Shown here one piece after another: positions 1 through 9,257 of a stretch of 64,000 nucleotides of DNA (within the stretch, counting starts at the first letter, position 1; each line of letters starts with the position of its first letter). The translations under genes were made by a program, and so were the position numbers. Source of the stretch: Pseudopedobacter sp044361595 (GTDB lineage Bacteria > Bacteroidota > Bacteroidia > Sphingobacteriales > Sphingobacteriaceae); NCBI GenBank assembly GCA_044361595.1, contig JBIKIN010000018.1, forward strand, positions 17,257-81,256. The letters are read 5' to 3'. The notes beneath the pieces are model-generated. The model had not been told where the DNA came from. It saw nothing but the letters and a program-made list of their open reading frames with translations, and did not search any database.

Positions 1-1
1 A

Positions 2-568
2 GGAGGTAAAATTGACTTTGTTTTACATTCTATTGGAATGAGTGTAAACATTAGAAAGAAAATCCCTTATACAGAATCCAATTACGATTATTTCGCAAAA
101 GGAATTGATGTATCTGCCATGTCTCTTCATAAAATGCTTGCAGTTGCTAAAAAACTAGACGCTATTAACGAAGGCGGTAGTGTTGTTGCACTAACTTATA
201 TGGCTGCGCAACGTACATATCCATTTTACACAGACATGGCTGATATAAAAGCCATGTTAGAGTCTATTGCAAGATCTTTTGGATACCATTACGGAGTTGA
301 TAAAAAAGTGCGCATTAATACGGTTTCACAATCGCCTACACGTACAACAGCAGGTTCTGGAATTAAAGGTTTTGACAATTTTTATGATTTTGCCGATAAA
401 ATTTCGCCACTAGGTAATGCAGATGCCGAGTCATGTGCTGATTATTGTATTACACTATTTTCTGATTTAACTAGAATGGTAACCATGCAAAACCTATTTC
501 ACGATGGTGGGTATTCCTCAACAGGAGTAAGCATGGATGTAATGGATAAAATTGGCGATAACCTTTAA
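2..568 (+). CDS. fabI: Enoyl-ACP reductase FabI, 3' part (cut by window edge)
   Basis: NADH-dependent enoyl-ACP reductase for the last step of each fatty-acid elongation cycle; cytoplasmic. The frame is open from base 2 and reads GGKIDFVLHSIGMS, the conserved FabI segment before the active site, so the ATG at 38 is internal and the true start lies upstream of the window. About 188 C-terminal residues are present. They include the Tyr-x(6)-Lys type motif (YTDMADIKAML), the IRTxAxSGI-like stretch (PTRTTAGSGI) and the terminal DGG tail (FHDGGYSSTG). A strong hairpin terminator follows at 587. The family assignment is firm; the N-terminal Rossmann part cannot be seen. Confidence 0.9.
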   Translation, partial: GGKIDFVLHSIGMSVNIRKKIPYTESNYDYFAKGIDVSAMSLHKMLAVAKKLDAINEGGSVVALTYMAAQRTYPFYTDMADIKAMLESIARSFGYHYGVDKKVRINTVSQSPTRTTAGSGIKGFDNFYDFADKISPLGNADAESCADYCITLFSDLTRMVTMQNLFHDGGYSSTGVSMDVMDKIGDNL

Positions 569-586
569 AAGGTAATTCATATAAAA

Positions 587-624
587 CAAAAGCTTCACAA
601 AATCTAAATTTTGTGAGGCTTTTG
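587..624 (+). terminator. Terminator after fabI
   Basis: A 17-bp stem with one G-T wobble on the plus strand (CAAAAGC...GCTTTTG) closes a 4-nt loop and ends in a T-rich tract. It lies between fabI (+) and the convergent lipoprotein gene (-). The wobble pairs on the plus strand but is a C-A mismatch on the minus strand, so it probably serves mainly fabI. Confidence 0.75.
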
Positions 625-642
625 TAAATACTTATCTATGCT

Positions 643-1047
643 CTATTGCTTCGAAGGTATTAGAATCAACTTTGCACTTATAGAGCCTGGAGGAGTTATA
701 GTGCCAGACCCTGCAGAACTTTGAATTCTTAATTGTACTCTTTGATTGGTAACCTCATAAGAATAAGATATGCCAAAATAAGTTTGCGGAACTGGTTCAT
801 AAACCCCATTTGCAAAAGAAACATAAGCCAAAATACCATCAGAACTATTAATATAAATATCTGTATTCTGAAAAGTTAAATTTGCGGTGTAAGTCCTCCC
901 ACCATCGCTAGTTACCCAAGTATTTGCGTTTATGGTATAGTAAATAGTTTGATTGGGTGTTTCATAATATTCATTAATCACTTTACGGCAACCACCAGAT
1001 ACTCCCAGTATCGATAGGCCCAAAAACAGAATCAAAAGCTTTCTCAT
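643..1047 (-). CDS. Small secreted lipoprotein, unknown function
   Basis: A 134-residue protein with a lipoprotein signal: basic start (MRKL), hydrophobic core and a cysteine near residue 20 after GVSGG. The mature part is rich in Thr, Tyr, Asn and Ser and looks like an all-beta domain. I recognise no named family. It stands alone, convergent with fabI and downstream of clpC, from which a terminator separates it. Likely anchored to a membrane; role unknown. Confidence 0.7.
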   Translation of the reverse strand: MRKLLILFLGLSILGVSGGCRKVINEYYETPNQTIYYTINANTWVTSDGGRTYTANLTFQNTDIYINSSDGILAYVSFANGVYEPVPQTYFGISYSYEVTNQRVQLRIQSSAGSGTITPPGSISAKLILIPSKQ

Positions 1048-1154
1048 AATCTATCATATTAAAATGTTATACAGTTTTGAAAAAACTGCGTTTTAATTAT
1101 TTATAAGACGATTGAAAATTACAAAAGGTTGCTTAATCAGTTTAATAAAAAAAG

Positions 1155-1192
1155 CAATAAAAAAAGGCACTTGTAGTATTACAAATGCCTTT
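1155..1192 (-). terminator. Terminator after clpC
   Basis: Inverted repeat GGCACTTGTA / TACAAATGCC (1166-1175 and 1180-1189) with a 4-nt loop. On the minus strand the single imperfect pair becomes a G-U wobble, and the hairpin is followed by a long T-rich run, as expected for the end of clpC. Confidence 0.8.
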
Positions 1193-1211
1193 ATCCTTGA
1201 GTTTAAAATTA

Positions 1212-3752
1212 CTACTCTCCGCCTTCTTTTTCTTCCTCTTTCTTTTTCTTCTTTTTGGTTATTTTACCAACAATTTTTATCTCTTCTTTTTCTTTATCAA
1301 AGTCTACTTCCATTACATCACCTTCGCTTAACTCACCTTTTAAAATTTCCTCAGCAATTGGGTCTTCTAAATATTTCTGAATAGCTCTTTTTAGTGGTCT
1401 TGCTCCAAAATTAGAGTCAAAACCCTTATCGGCAATATATTCCTTGGCGGCCTCAGTTAATTGAATATCATAACCTAAAGAATTTACTCTACCAAATAAT
1501 GCTTTTAATTCAATATCAATTATTCTATAAATCTCTTCTTTAGCTAAAGAGTTAAAAACTATTACATCATCAACCCTATTTAAAAACTCTGGAGCAAATG
1601 CTTTCTTTAATGCACTTTCTATAACTGATCTGCTATGCGAATCTGATTGTTGAGCTTTAGCAGTAGTAGTAAAACCAACTCCTTGTCCAAAATCTTTTAA
1701 CTGACGAGCACCAATATTAGAAGTCATAATTACAATGGTATTCCTAAAATCTACCTTACGTCCTAAAGAATCTGTCAATTGCCCTTCATCTAATACTTGT
1801 AACAATATATTAAATACATCTGGATGCGCTTTTTCAATCTCATCTAATAGTATTACAGCATAAGGTTTTCTTCTAACTTTTTCAGTTAATTGACCCCCTT
1901 CTTCGTAACCAACGTATCCTGGAGGCGCTCCAACCAATCTAGATACGGCAAATTTCTCCATATACTCACTCATATCAATTTGAATTAGTGAGTCATCGGT
2001 ATCAAACATAAATCTTGCTAATTCTTTAGCTAATTCTGTTTTACCAACACCAGTAGGGCCTAAGAAAATAAACGAACCAATTGGTTTTTTAGGATCTTTT
2101 AATCCTGCTCTAGTTCTTTGTATAGCTTTAGTTAATTTCTTAATAGCATCATCCTGACCTATAATTTTCTCGTTAATTTTATCGAACATATTTAATAGCT
2201 TAACACTATCTGTTTGTCCAACTCTTTGCAACGGAATACCGGTCATCATAGAAACAACTTCAGCAACATTATCTTCAGTTACTGTATATCTCTTACTTTT
2301 AGTTTCGGCTTCCCACTCTGTTTTAGCCTTTTCTAAATCTTCTAAAAGATTTTTTTCAGTATCTCTAAGTTTAGCAGCCTCTTCGTATTTCTGACTTTTA
2401 ACAACTCTATTCTTTTCTATCTTAATTTGTTCAATTTTTTGCTCAATATCAATGATGGTTTGTGGAACATGGATATTAGTTAAATGAACTCTAGAACCAG
2501 CCTCATCTAAAGCATCAATTGCTTTATCAGGTAAAAACCTATCAGTAATATATCTAGTAGTTAAATTCACACAAGCATCAATTGCCTCGTCTGTATAAGT
2601 AACCCCATGATGATCCTCGTATTTATCTTTAATTTTATTTAAAATCTCTTTAGTCTCTGCCGGAGTAGCAGGCTCAATCATAACTTTTTGAAATCTTCTA
2701 TCTAAAGCACCGTCTTTCTCTATATACTGACGGTATTCATCTAAAGTAGTAGCACCTATACATTGAATTTCGCCCCTTGCCAATGCAGGTTTAAACATGT
2801 TAGAAGCGTCTAAAGAACCAGATGCACCTCCAGCACCTACAATAGTGTGTATTTCATCTATAAACAAAATAACATCAGGCGATTTTTCCAATTCGTTCAT
2901 TACTGCTTTCATACGCTCTTCAAACTGCCCACGGTATTTTGTGCCGGCAACTAAAGAAGCTAAATCAAGCGTAACCACTCGTTTGTTAAATAAAACTCTA
3001 GAAACTTTACGTTGTACTATTCTTAAGGCCAAACCTTCTGCAATGGCAGATTTACCCACGCCTGGCTCGCCAATTAAAATTGGGTTGTTCTTTTTTCTAC
3101 GAGATAATATTTGCGATACCCTCTCAATTTCTTTCTCTCTACCTACAATCGCATCTAACTTACCGTCTTCTGCCATTCTAGTTAGGTCTCTTCCAAAATT
3201 ATCTAAAACAGGTGTTTTAGATTTAATATCAGAAACTTTCTTTGGTGCGCTAAAAGCATCATCGTCTTTAAAATCTTCCTCCCCAGCTGCAGAATTAGTA
3301 ATATCATCTTTAAAACCAGATTTGTTGTTCTCAACATCTGCTTTAAAAATCTCGTAATTGATATTAAATTGAGCTAATATTTGAGAAGCTATGTTATCCT
3401 CTTCGCGTAATATAGAAAGCAACAAATGCTCTGTTCCTATAATATCGCTTTTAAATATTTTAGCTTCTAAGTAAGTTATTTTTAAAACTTTTTCTGCTTG
3501 CTTAGTTAGTGGTATGTTCCCTAAATTAACAGTTGTTCCCGAGTTACCTCTAACCGCATCTTCAATTGCTTTTCTTAATTTACCAGTATCTACACTTAAA
3601 GATTTTAAAATCTTGATTGCCATACCATCCCCCTCTCTTATCAACCCTAGCAAGAGGTGCTCTGTACCTATATAGTCGTGACCTAATCTTAAAGCCTCTT
3701 CTCTGCTGTAAGAAATTACGTCTTTAACCCTCGGTGAAAATTTTGCTTCCAT
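1212..3752 (-). CDS. clpC: ATP-dependent Clp protease ATPase subunit ClpC
   Basis: AAA+ unfoldase that feeds proteins to ClpP. At 846 residues it has normal ClpC length. Order of parts: double Clp-N domain (about 1-150), acidic linker, first AAA+ module with Walker A GEPGVGKS at 228-235 and Walker B-type LFIDEIH, a UVR-type coiled segment near 440-475 (KYEEAAKLRDTEKNLL) that marks ClpC rather than ClpA or ClpB, second AAA+ module with GPTGVGKT near 570, and the D2-small domain. The C-terminus is a Lys- and then Glu-rich tail that is probably disordered. It is monocistronic, with a terminator just downstream. No CIRCE or CtsR operator was recognised upstream. Confidence 0.95.
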   Translation of the reverse strand: MEAKFSPRVKDVISYSREEALRLGHDYIGTEHLLLGLIREGDGMAIKILKSLSVDTGKLRKAIEDAVRGNSGTTVNLGNIPLTKQAEKVLKITYLEAKIFKSDIIGTEHLLLSILREEDNIASQILAQFNINYEIFKADVENNKSGFKDDITNSAAGEEDFKDDDAFSAPKKVSDIKSKTPVLDNFGRDLTRMAEDGKLDAIVGREKEIERVSQILSRRKKNNPILIGEPGVGKSAIAEGLALRIVQRKVSRVLFNKRVVTLDLASLVAGTKYRGQFEERMKAVMNELEKSPDVILFIDEIHTIVGAGGASGSLDASNMFKPALARGEIQCIGATTLDEYRQYIEKDGALDRRFQKVMIEPATPAETKEILNKIKDKYEDHHGVTYTDEAIDACVNLTTRYITDRFLPDKAIDALDEAGSRVHLTNIHVPQTIIDIEQKIEQIKIEKNRVVKSQKYEEAAKLRDTEKNLLEDLEKAKTEWEAETKSKRYTVTEDNVAEVVSMMTGIPLQRVGQTDSVKLLNMFDKINEKIIGQDDAIKKLTKAIQRTRAGLKDPKKPIGSFIFLGPTGVGKTELAKELARFMFDTDDSLIQIDMSEYMEKFAVSRLVGAPPGYVGYEEGGQLTEKVRRKPYAVILLDEIEKAHPDVFNILLQVLDEGQLTDSLGRKVDFRNTIVIMTSNIGARQLKDFGQGVGFTTTAKAQQSDSHSRSVIESALKKAFAPEFLNRVDDVIVFNSLAKEEIYRIIDIELKALFGRVNSLGYDIQLTEAAKEYIADKGFDSNFGARPLKRAIQKYLEDPIAEEILKGELSEGDVMEVDFDKEKEEIKIVGKITKKKKKKEEEKEGGE

Positions 3753-4099
3753 AATAAAACCTTTCTTATAAAGTGTTCAACGTCCTAAAGTATTAAATAG
3801 TTTTCTAAACTTACCCGCAACCTTCATGTGTATTTATCAACAATATGTCCAAAAGGGTGGAAAACGCTACTTTATAAACAACCAGCTGATAATTTACTAT
3901 TTCCTGACCAAAAAAATAAATTTAAAATAAATTGTTTGCAAAAATGACAGTTGCGGAACTACTTTACGGCAAAATGGCAGGGCTGCATACTGAATGAATT
4001 GGAGAATAAGTGAAGGACTGAATTGTTGATGGAATTAAATGGAGAATGATTAAATGATTTATAGAATTGTAAAATAATCTACACTGACATTTGAATAAT

Positions 4100-4310
4100 A
4101 TGGGCATAGCCCCGCAAAAAAGTGGCGCCGGGCTGTACAATATAGTCCCAATGAAAAATCGGGAGCTGCCGTTTCCATCCCTTAAGCAGCAGAGCGGATC
4201 TTTGGGTTTTCGCGTTAGGGATAGAAACAAAAGCTTTCTTTATCATCCTTGGCGGAGTGGAAGGATAAGACAAAAAAATACAGAACGTAGCCCGCTCCAA
4301 GCCTAAGCTA
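4100..4310. repeat. Dispersed intergenic repeat of the TTAGGGAT family
   Basis: Clearly GC-richer than its surroundings. It contains GCGTTAGGGATAGAAAC (from 4212) and a GTAGCCCGCTCCAAGCC end. The same core and GTAGCCCG end recur at 29370-29470, and a related TAGGGATT core occurs inverted near 33000. I recognise this as a Bacteroidetes-type intergenic repeat; it has no credible coding content. Confidence 0.55.
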
Positions 4311-4381
4311 TAAGGGAAAACCCAATTAAATATTCAATAAATAACCATCTTCAATTATATTTCAATGTGCTTAATGATTTT

Positions 4382-4389
4382 CTCATATT
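4382..4389 (+). promoter_or_regulatory. Candidate -7 element of ettA
   Basis: The sequence CATATTTG matches the Bacteroidetes -7 consensus TAnnTTTG at 7 of 8 positions and lies about 22 nt before the ettA ATG. No good TTTG -33 partner was seen, so the call is tentative. Confidence 0.35.
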
Positions 4390-4410
4390 TGCATTTCCAA
4401 AAAATTAAAC

Positions 4411-6090
4411 ATGGCAGACGAAAAAATTATATTTTCTATGGCTGGAGTAAACAAGATTTACCCACCACAAAAACAAGTTTTAAAAAATATATACTTATCC
4501 TTTTTTTATGGCGCTAAAATTGGTGTTATCGGTTTAAATGGATCTGGAAAATCATCAGTTTTAAAAATTATTGCTGGTTTAGACAAGGCCTACCAAGGCG
4601 AAGTAGTATTTGCGCCAGGTTATACCGTAGGATACTTAGCCCAAGAGCCAGAGTTAGACCCTACAAAAACTGTAAAAGAAATTGTTGAAGAAGGCGCAAA
4701 AGCCATTACAGATATTTTGCAAGAATACGAAGAGATAAACGAAAAATTTGGTTTACCAGAGTATTACGAAGATGGCGATAAAATGGAAAAGTTAATGAAC
4801 CGACAAGGTGAATTGCAAGACCAAATAGACGCTGTTGATGGCTGGGGACTAGATGCACAATTAGAAAGAGCAATGGACGCTTTGCGTTGTCCAGATCCAG
4901 AAACTTCAGTAGCAAATTTATCAGGAGGGGAAAAAAGACGTATTGCGCTTTGTCGTTTATTAATCCAACAACCCGATGTTTTATTATTAGATGAGCCTAC
5001 CAACCACTTAGATGCGGAGTCTATTGATTGGTTAGAGCAACATTTAAAACAATACGCAGGCACTGTTATTGCCGTTACCCACGATAGGTATTTCTTAGAT
5101 AATGTTGCCGGCTGGATTTTAGAATTAGACCGTGGCGAAGGTTTACCATGGAAAGGAAATTACAGCAGCTGGTTAGATCAAAAAGCAAAACGCTTGGCGC
5201 AAGAAGAAAAAACAGAAAGTAAGCGTCAGAAAACTTTAGAGCGTGAGTTAGAATGGAGTAAAATGGCACCAAAAGCTCGTCACGCTAAATCTAAAGCTCG
5301 TTTATCTAATTACGAAAAATTAGCTTCAGAAGAAACTAAAGAAAGAGAAGAAAGATTAGAACTTTTTATTCCGCCAGGACCAAGATTGGGAAATGTGGTT
5401 ATAGAAGCAACCAATGTGACCAAAGCCTTTGGCGATAAAGTTTTGTTTGATAACTTAAATTTCTCGCTCCCACCTGCGGGTATTGTAGGAATAATTGGCC
5501 CTAACGGCGCTGGAAAAACCACTTTATTTAGGTTAATCACTGGCCAAGACCAGCCAGATAACGGAACCTTTAGAGTAGGCGATACAGTGAAATTAGGTTA
5601 TGTAGATCAAAGCCACGATGATTTAGACCCTAACAAATCTGTTTGGGAAAACGTTACCGGAGGATTAGAGAATATACCAGTAGGAAACCGAGTAATTAAC
5701 TCTAGAGCCTATGTTTCTAAGTTTAACTTTAACGGAGCAGACCAACAAAAGAAAGTAGGTGTATTATCTGGAGGTGAGCGAAACCGTGTTCATTTGGCAA
5801 TTACTTTAAAGGAAGGTAGCAATGTTCTTTTATTAGATGAGCCAACTAATGATATCGACGTAAACACCTTAAGAGCTTTAGAAGAAGCCTTAGAAGATTT
5901 TGGTGGTTGCGCTGTTATTATTTCTCACGATAGATGGTTTTTAGACCGTATTTGCACCCATATTTTAGCCTTTGAAGGCGATTCTCAAGTTTACTTTTTT
6001 GAAGGAAACTATTCTGATTATGAAGAAAACCGTAAGAAACGTTTAGGTGATGTAGCGCCGAAGCGTATTAAGTATAGAAAATTGGTTTAA
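4411..6090 (+). CDS. ettA: ABC-F translation factor EttA
   Basis: Energy-dependent translational throttle protein. It is a soluble ABC-F ATPase that binds the ribosomal E site, and is not a transporter. 559 residues, close to E. coli EttA. The first ABC domain has Walker A GLNGSGKS at 41-48, signature LSGGEKRR at 170-177 and Walker B DEPTNHLD near 194. An arm and a basic inter-domain linker (SKMAPKARHAKSKARL) follow, then a second ABC domain with GPNGAGKT, LSGGERNRVH and DEPTNDID. There is no membrane segment. The start is supported by the MADEKIIFSMAGVNKIYPP opening typical of EttA. Monocistronic. Confidence 0.93.
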   Translation: MADEKIIFSMAGVNKIYPPQKQVLKNIYLSFFYGAKIGVIGLNGSGKSSVLKIIAGLDKAYQGEVVFAPGYTVGYLAQEPELDPTKTVKEIVEEGAKAITDILQEYEEINEKFGLPEYYEDGDKMEKLMNRQGELQDQIDAVDGWGLDAQLERAMDALRCPDPETSVANLSGGEKRRIALCRLLIQQPDVLLLDEPTNHLDAESIDWLEQHLKQYAGTVIAVTHDRYFLDNVAGWILELDRGEGLPWKGNYSSWLDQKAKRLAQEEKTESKRQKTLERELEWSKMAPKARHAKSKARLSNYEKLASEETKEREERLELFIPPGPRLGNVVIEATNVTKAFGDKVLFDNLNFSLPPAGIVGIIGPNGAGKTTLFRLITGQDQPDNGTFRVGDTVKLGYVDQSHDDLDPNKSVWENVTGGLENIPVGNRVINSRAYVSKFNFNGADQQKKVGVLSGGERNRVHLAITLKEGSNVLLLDEPTNDIDVNTLRALEEALEDFGGCAVIISHDRWFLDRICTHILAFEGDSQVYFFEGNYSDYEENRKKRLGDVAPKRIKYRKLV

Positions 6091-6526
6091 ACAGTAACTT
6101 CTACCATTAATTTGAAGAGGAGAGTTGATAATTCTCTGCTATAAAGAGGTCATTTTAATTAATATAATAGTCTATAGCAGATTTAAATTCAAATCTCCTT
6201 TTTATTGGTTTGGAAACAAAAAGCAATGAGAAATCCTTGAAACGCATATTAGAAAATAGCAAGAAACTACCAACTGCAAACAATAGGTTTAAAAAATTGC
6301 GGGGTTAAGTACTATTAATCTCTTAATCGATTTTTATTACCTCCGTCGCTGGTTGAAAGAGATTAATCCAAGTAATTCAACAAATTCTTAAGGCACAAAC
6401 AGATTTAAATCCATAAAATAAATACTTTTGCTAGGTAGAAATAAAATAAATACTTAAAAGAAGTTGTATAATATATACACCTTTAGTGCGGATACTTATA
6501 GTTTAAAATAGATTTATTTAGATAAA
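6091..6526. other. Intergenic region between ettA and the GH105 gene
   Basis: 436 AT-rich bases with no credible gene. An 11-bp inverted repeat, ATTAATCTCTT / AAGAGATTAAT, occurs around 6309 and 6352. A perfect TAnnTTTG match (TACTTTTG, 6423-6430) may be the -7 box of the next gene but lacks a clear TTTG -33 partner. Confidence 0.5.
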
Positions 6527-7675
6527 ATGAAAAAAAGCACCTATTTGAAGGATTTAATATTATTTGGATTATTATCCATAATATGCTCATGTTCTCCATC
6601 ATTAAAAATTGAGGCAACAAAAAAAATTATAAAAGTCAATAATAAATGGCAATCAGAAAACGATGTTTTAAAACAGAATTCTTTCTGGCATCCGGCAACA
6701 TATCACATTGGTAATTTAGAAGCTTATCGAATCATCAAAGACAGAAAATACCTCGAATACACCATAAAATGGGCAGAAAATAATCAATGGTCGGGTGCAA
6801 AATCAAAGGATCCTCAAAATTGGAAATTCTCTTACGGAGAAAAAGATAATTATGTATTATTTGGCGATTGGCAAGCTTGTTTTCAAATTTACATAGATTT
6901 ATACAAAATAAGCCCAGAAGAGTTTAAAATAAGTAGAGCAAAAGAAGTGATGGGCTATCAAATAAAAACCAATGAAAATAAATACTGGTGGTGGATTGAT
7001 GGTCTTTTCATGGTGATGCCTGTAATGCCTAGAATGTATGAGTTAACCAAAGATGAAACTTACCTTAAAAAATTGCATGAATATTACAGCTTTACTTTAA
7101 AAGAGGTTTACGACCAAGAGACAGGTCTATTATATCGTGACGCTAAATACATCTATCCTAATCATAAAACTAAAAATGGGATTAAAGATTTTTGGGCAAG
7201 AGGAAACGGATGGGTTTTTGCAGCTTTAGCCCGAACATTGGATAAGTTGCCAAAAACAGATGCTCATTACAACGATTATGTACAAGTTTTTACTAAAATG
7301 GCCGAAACTCTTAAAAAAACTCAACAAAAAGAGGGGTATTGGACAAGAAGTATTTTAGACCCTGAACAAGCTCCCGGACCAGAAACTAGTGGAACATCAT
7401 TTTTTACTTATGGAATGTTATGGGGAATAAATAATAAAATACTCAATAAAGATAGTTTTGCCCCTGTAGCTTTAAATGGATGGAAATATCTAAGCCAAAC
7501 AGCTGTGCAAAAAGATGGTACTCTTGGCTATATTCAACCCATTGGAGAACGGGCCATACCCGGACAAATAGTTAATGCCAATTCTACTGCTGATTTTGGA
7601 GTTGGAGCTTTTTTACTTGCTGCAACAGAGTTGATAAGATATAGCCATAATGTTAAAACAAACTTAATTAATTAA
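6527..7675 (+). CDS. GH105-type unsaturated rhamnogalacturonyl hydrolase, lipoprotein
   Basis: Predicted glycoside hydrolase of family 88/105, which removes 4,5-unsaturated uronic acids left by pectin-type polysaccharide lyases. 382 residues. An N-terminal lipoprotein signal ends at the Cys pair in IICSC (residues 20-22), so it is probably membrane-anchored outside the cytoplasm. The alpha/alpha-barrel motifs WWIDGLFMVMPVM (the Asp is the expected catalytic acid), DFWARGNGWV and ETSGTSFFTYG are all present. No SusC/SusD genes, lyase or regulator are adjacent, so it is not in an obvious polysaccharide utilisation locus. The downstream DNA is a pseudogene fragment, so this gene may itself be what remains after a rearrangement. 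Confidence 0.85.
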   Translation: MKKSTYLKDLILFGLLSIICSCSPSLKIEATKKIIKVNNKWQSENDVLKQNSFWHPATYHIGNLEAYRIIKDRKYLEYTIKWAENNQWSGAKSKDPQNWKFSYGEKDNYVLFGDWQACFQIYIDLYKISPEEFKISRAKEVMGYQIKTNENKYWWWIDGLFMVMPVMPRMYELTKDETYLKKLHEYYSFTLKEVYDQETGLLYRDAKYIYPNHKTKNGIKDFWARGNGWVFAALARTLDKLPKTDAHYNDYVQVFTKMAETLKKTQQKEGYWTRSILDPEQAPGPETSGTSFFTYGMLWGINNKILNKDSFAPVALNGWKYLSQTAVQKDGTLGYIQPIGERAIPGQIVNANSTADFGVGAFLLAATELIRYSHNVKTNLIN

Positions 7676-7945
7676 TGCAAAAACCAGTAGCAGCAGAGAA
7701 ATGACAGCCATATCTTTCATTAGAAAGAACAATGTGAAAATTTTTGAACAACAAAGTGGAGGCTCAGTACAGGGAATGTGACTTGTAGTTTACCTAACGG
7801 TAAAAGTTTAGTTTTGGCAGCCAACTATGCTACTTATAGAAATCAAAAAAAATATTTTAAAGGTATTACTCCTGATGTAATTGTGCCACAATCAAAAGAA
7901 AATAAAACCGAAACTTTGGAGGAGCCTATCAATTGGATTAATTAA
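7674..7945 (+). pseudogene. Remnant of an S41-family peptidase (C-terminal part, frameshifted)
   Basis: From 7674 one frame reads AKTSSSREMTAISFIRKNN and then FEQQSGGSVQGM before a stop at 7779. From 7775 the next frame reads NVTCSLPNGKSLVLAANYA and continues through YFKGITPDVIV to a stop at 7943-7945. Together they match the nucleophile-serine region (T-S-S-x-E-M) and C-terminus of S41 (CtpA/tricorn-type) peptidases. One extra A near 7775 would join the frames. The N-terminal three quarters are missing. It directly abuts the GH105 stop codon. The family call comes from motif memory. Confidence 0.65.
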
Positions 7946-7952
7946 CTTAAAA

Positions 7953-9257
7953 TTATAAAGTATGTAAATTCTTTTGAATCAATTGTTTTAAATCTTCCCT
8001 TACTTCTACTTTACTAGCAAATTGAATCCAAGTTTTTACTACATCGTTCACTTCGTCAATAATTTTAGAACCTTTTTTAATATTATTTGCTATTGCGATA
8101 GTCATTAAATCTTCTTTGTTAATATTACGATACTTTCCATTTACGCTTAAAGTTTGCTGATTTACCCAAACGTTGTCTGGGTCGTAGGCAAAGCAAACAT
8201 CATAAGCCGGTGCTAACTTCCATTTTTCATCTTTCTTCAACATAAATGAAAAGTTTTTGGTATGATCATCGCAATTGGTTGCTAATACATTAAAAACCAT
8301 TCTTCTAAACATTTCCTCTGCCTCTGGATAAGTTAATCGCAATAATCGCATGGTTTGGTAAACCTGCTCGTAGCTGTAAGCAAACAAATTATTATAATCA
8401 AAATGGTTAATACCACAAAGCGTTTGTATGTGATGCTTGATATTATTTACTTCCCGATCAAAGCGTTTAGTCATAAAATGTGCTCTATTCCCTTCTTCCA
8501 GTAATTTACAGTCAGACATTTCAATACCACATTCCTTTGCCATTATATAATAGGCGTATTCTACCCTTCCCCATCCGCTACTTTCTCCAAACTGTGCATC
8601 ATAAACTCCATCTAATTTAATTAACCAATGTTCAAATCCCTCGGGAACATTAGTTTGTCCCGACCGTACTTCACCTGTTTCTTCGTTATAAGCAATCACA
8701 GCCTTTGGTCTTGCTCCACCCGCAGAAGTTCCAATTTTTAATATTTGCGTCAAGGCTTTCTCATCATCATCACTTAAATTAGTTTCAAATGCTTCTTTAT
8801 CAGAAAGCAACCTTTGCGCAACATTAACTAAACTATCTAATTGTATAACAAATGTTTGCTTATTTGCTGGCACTTGAGCAGGGATAAATTCTAATGCCCC
8901 CATTGCCCTAGAACCAATAAAACACAATTGTTCTACTGGGTTCATACTGTTAATTGCCCTACCCTGTTGCGCTAACCAAATATTAATAAGCTGATTTCCG
9001 TATCTATCGGGTAAAACATCGGCAAGCAACCCTGGTAAACCTCTAAAAGTATCTACAGTATCGTTTTTCCCTTTTCTTAATTCAGGAAAATTATAAACTC
9101 TAGCTCCATTGGCAATAGGCATCTTTAATGGAGATAAATCCCAGTTCGTTTTTAAAAATTCTGGTGCATATTCAAAACTGGCTAATTGCTGTTCATCATT
9201 CCATTTTACAGCACCAACCAAGGTTCCCCAAATTTTAACTTCAGCTACATCTACCAT
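7953..9257 (-). CDS. hipA: HipA-type serine/threonine kinase toxin
   Basis: Toxin of a type II HipBA module. HipA kinases phosphorylate cytoplasmic targets (glutamyl-tRNA synthetase in E. coli) and cause growth arrest or persistence. 434 residues, normal length. Visible features: N-terminal HipA subdomain with FRGLPGLLADVLPD; the SAGGARPK loop at 178-185, which contains the serine equivalent to the autophosphorylated one; catalytic loop NCDDHTKN near 328-335; and the DFG-like Asp in AYDVCF near 353. All key kinase residues are present, so it should be active. Its start overlaps the end of hipB by 7 bases, giving a translationally coupled operon. The target is unknown. Confidence 0.93.
   Translation of the reverse strand: MVDVAEVKIWGTLVGAVKWNDEQQLASFEYAPEFLKTNWDLSPLKMPIANGARVYNFPELRKGKNDTVDTFRGLPGLLADVLPDRYGNQLINIWLAQQGRAINSMNPVEQLCFIGSRAMGALEFIPAQVPANKQTFVIQLDSLVNVAQRLLSDKEAFETNLSDDDEKALTQILKIGTSAGGARPKAVIAYNEETGEVRSGQTNVPEGFEHWLIKLDGVYDAQFGESSGWGRVEYAYYIMAKECGIEMSDCKLLEEGNRAHFMTKRFDREVNNIKHHIQTLCGINHFDYNNLFAYSYEQVYQTMRLLRLTYPEAEEMFRRMVFNVLATNCDDHTKNFSFMLKKDEKWKLAPAYDVCFAYDPDNVWVNQQTLSVNGKYRNINKEDLMTIAIANNIKKGSKIIDEVNDVVKTWIQFASKVEVREDLKQLIQKNLHTL

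Larger units (their letters stand above)
3753..4410. other. Intergenic region between clpC and ettA
   Basis: 658 bases between two divergent genes. It holds the clpC leader (about 3753-3960) and a repeat-like GC-richer block (about 4100-4310), described separately. The short open frames here overlap that block on both strands, have no recognisable protein similarity and are not annotated. Confidence 0.6.

Noticed and set aside
3753..3960. CIRCE or CtsR heat-shock operator before clpC
   Set aside because: No matching inverted repeat or heptad was found.
4079..4306. Overlapping open frames of 70-90 codons on both strands
   Set aside because: They fall on a dispersed GC-rich repeat, have no protein-like composition or start context, and overlap each other.
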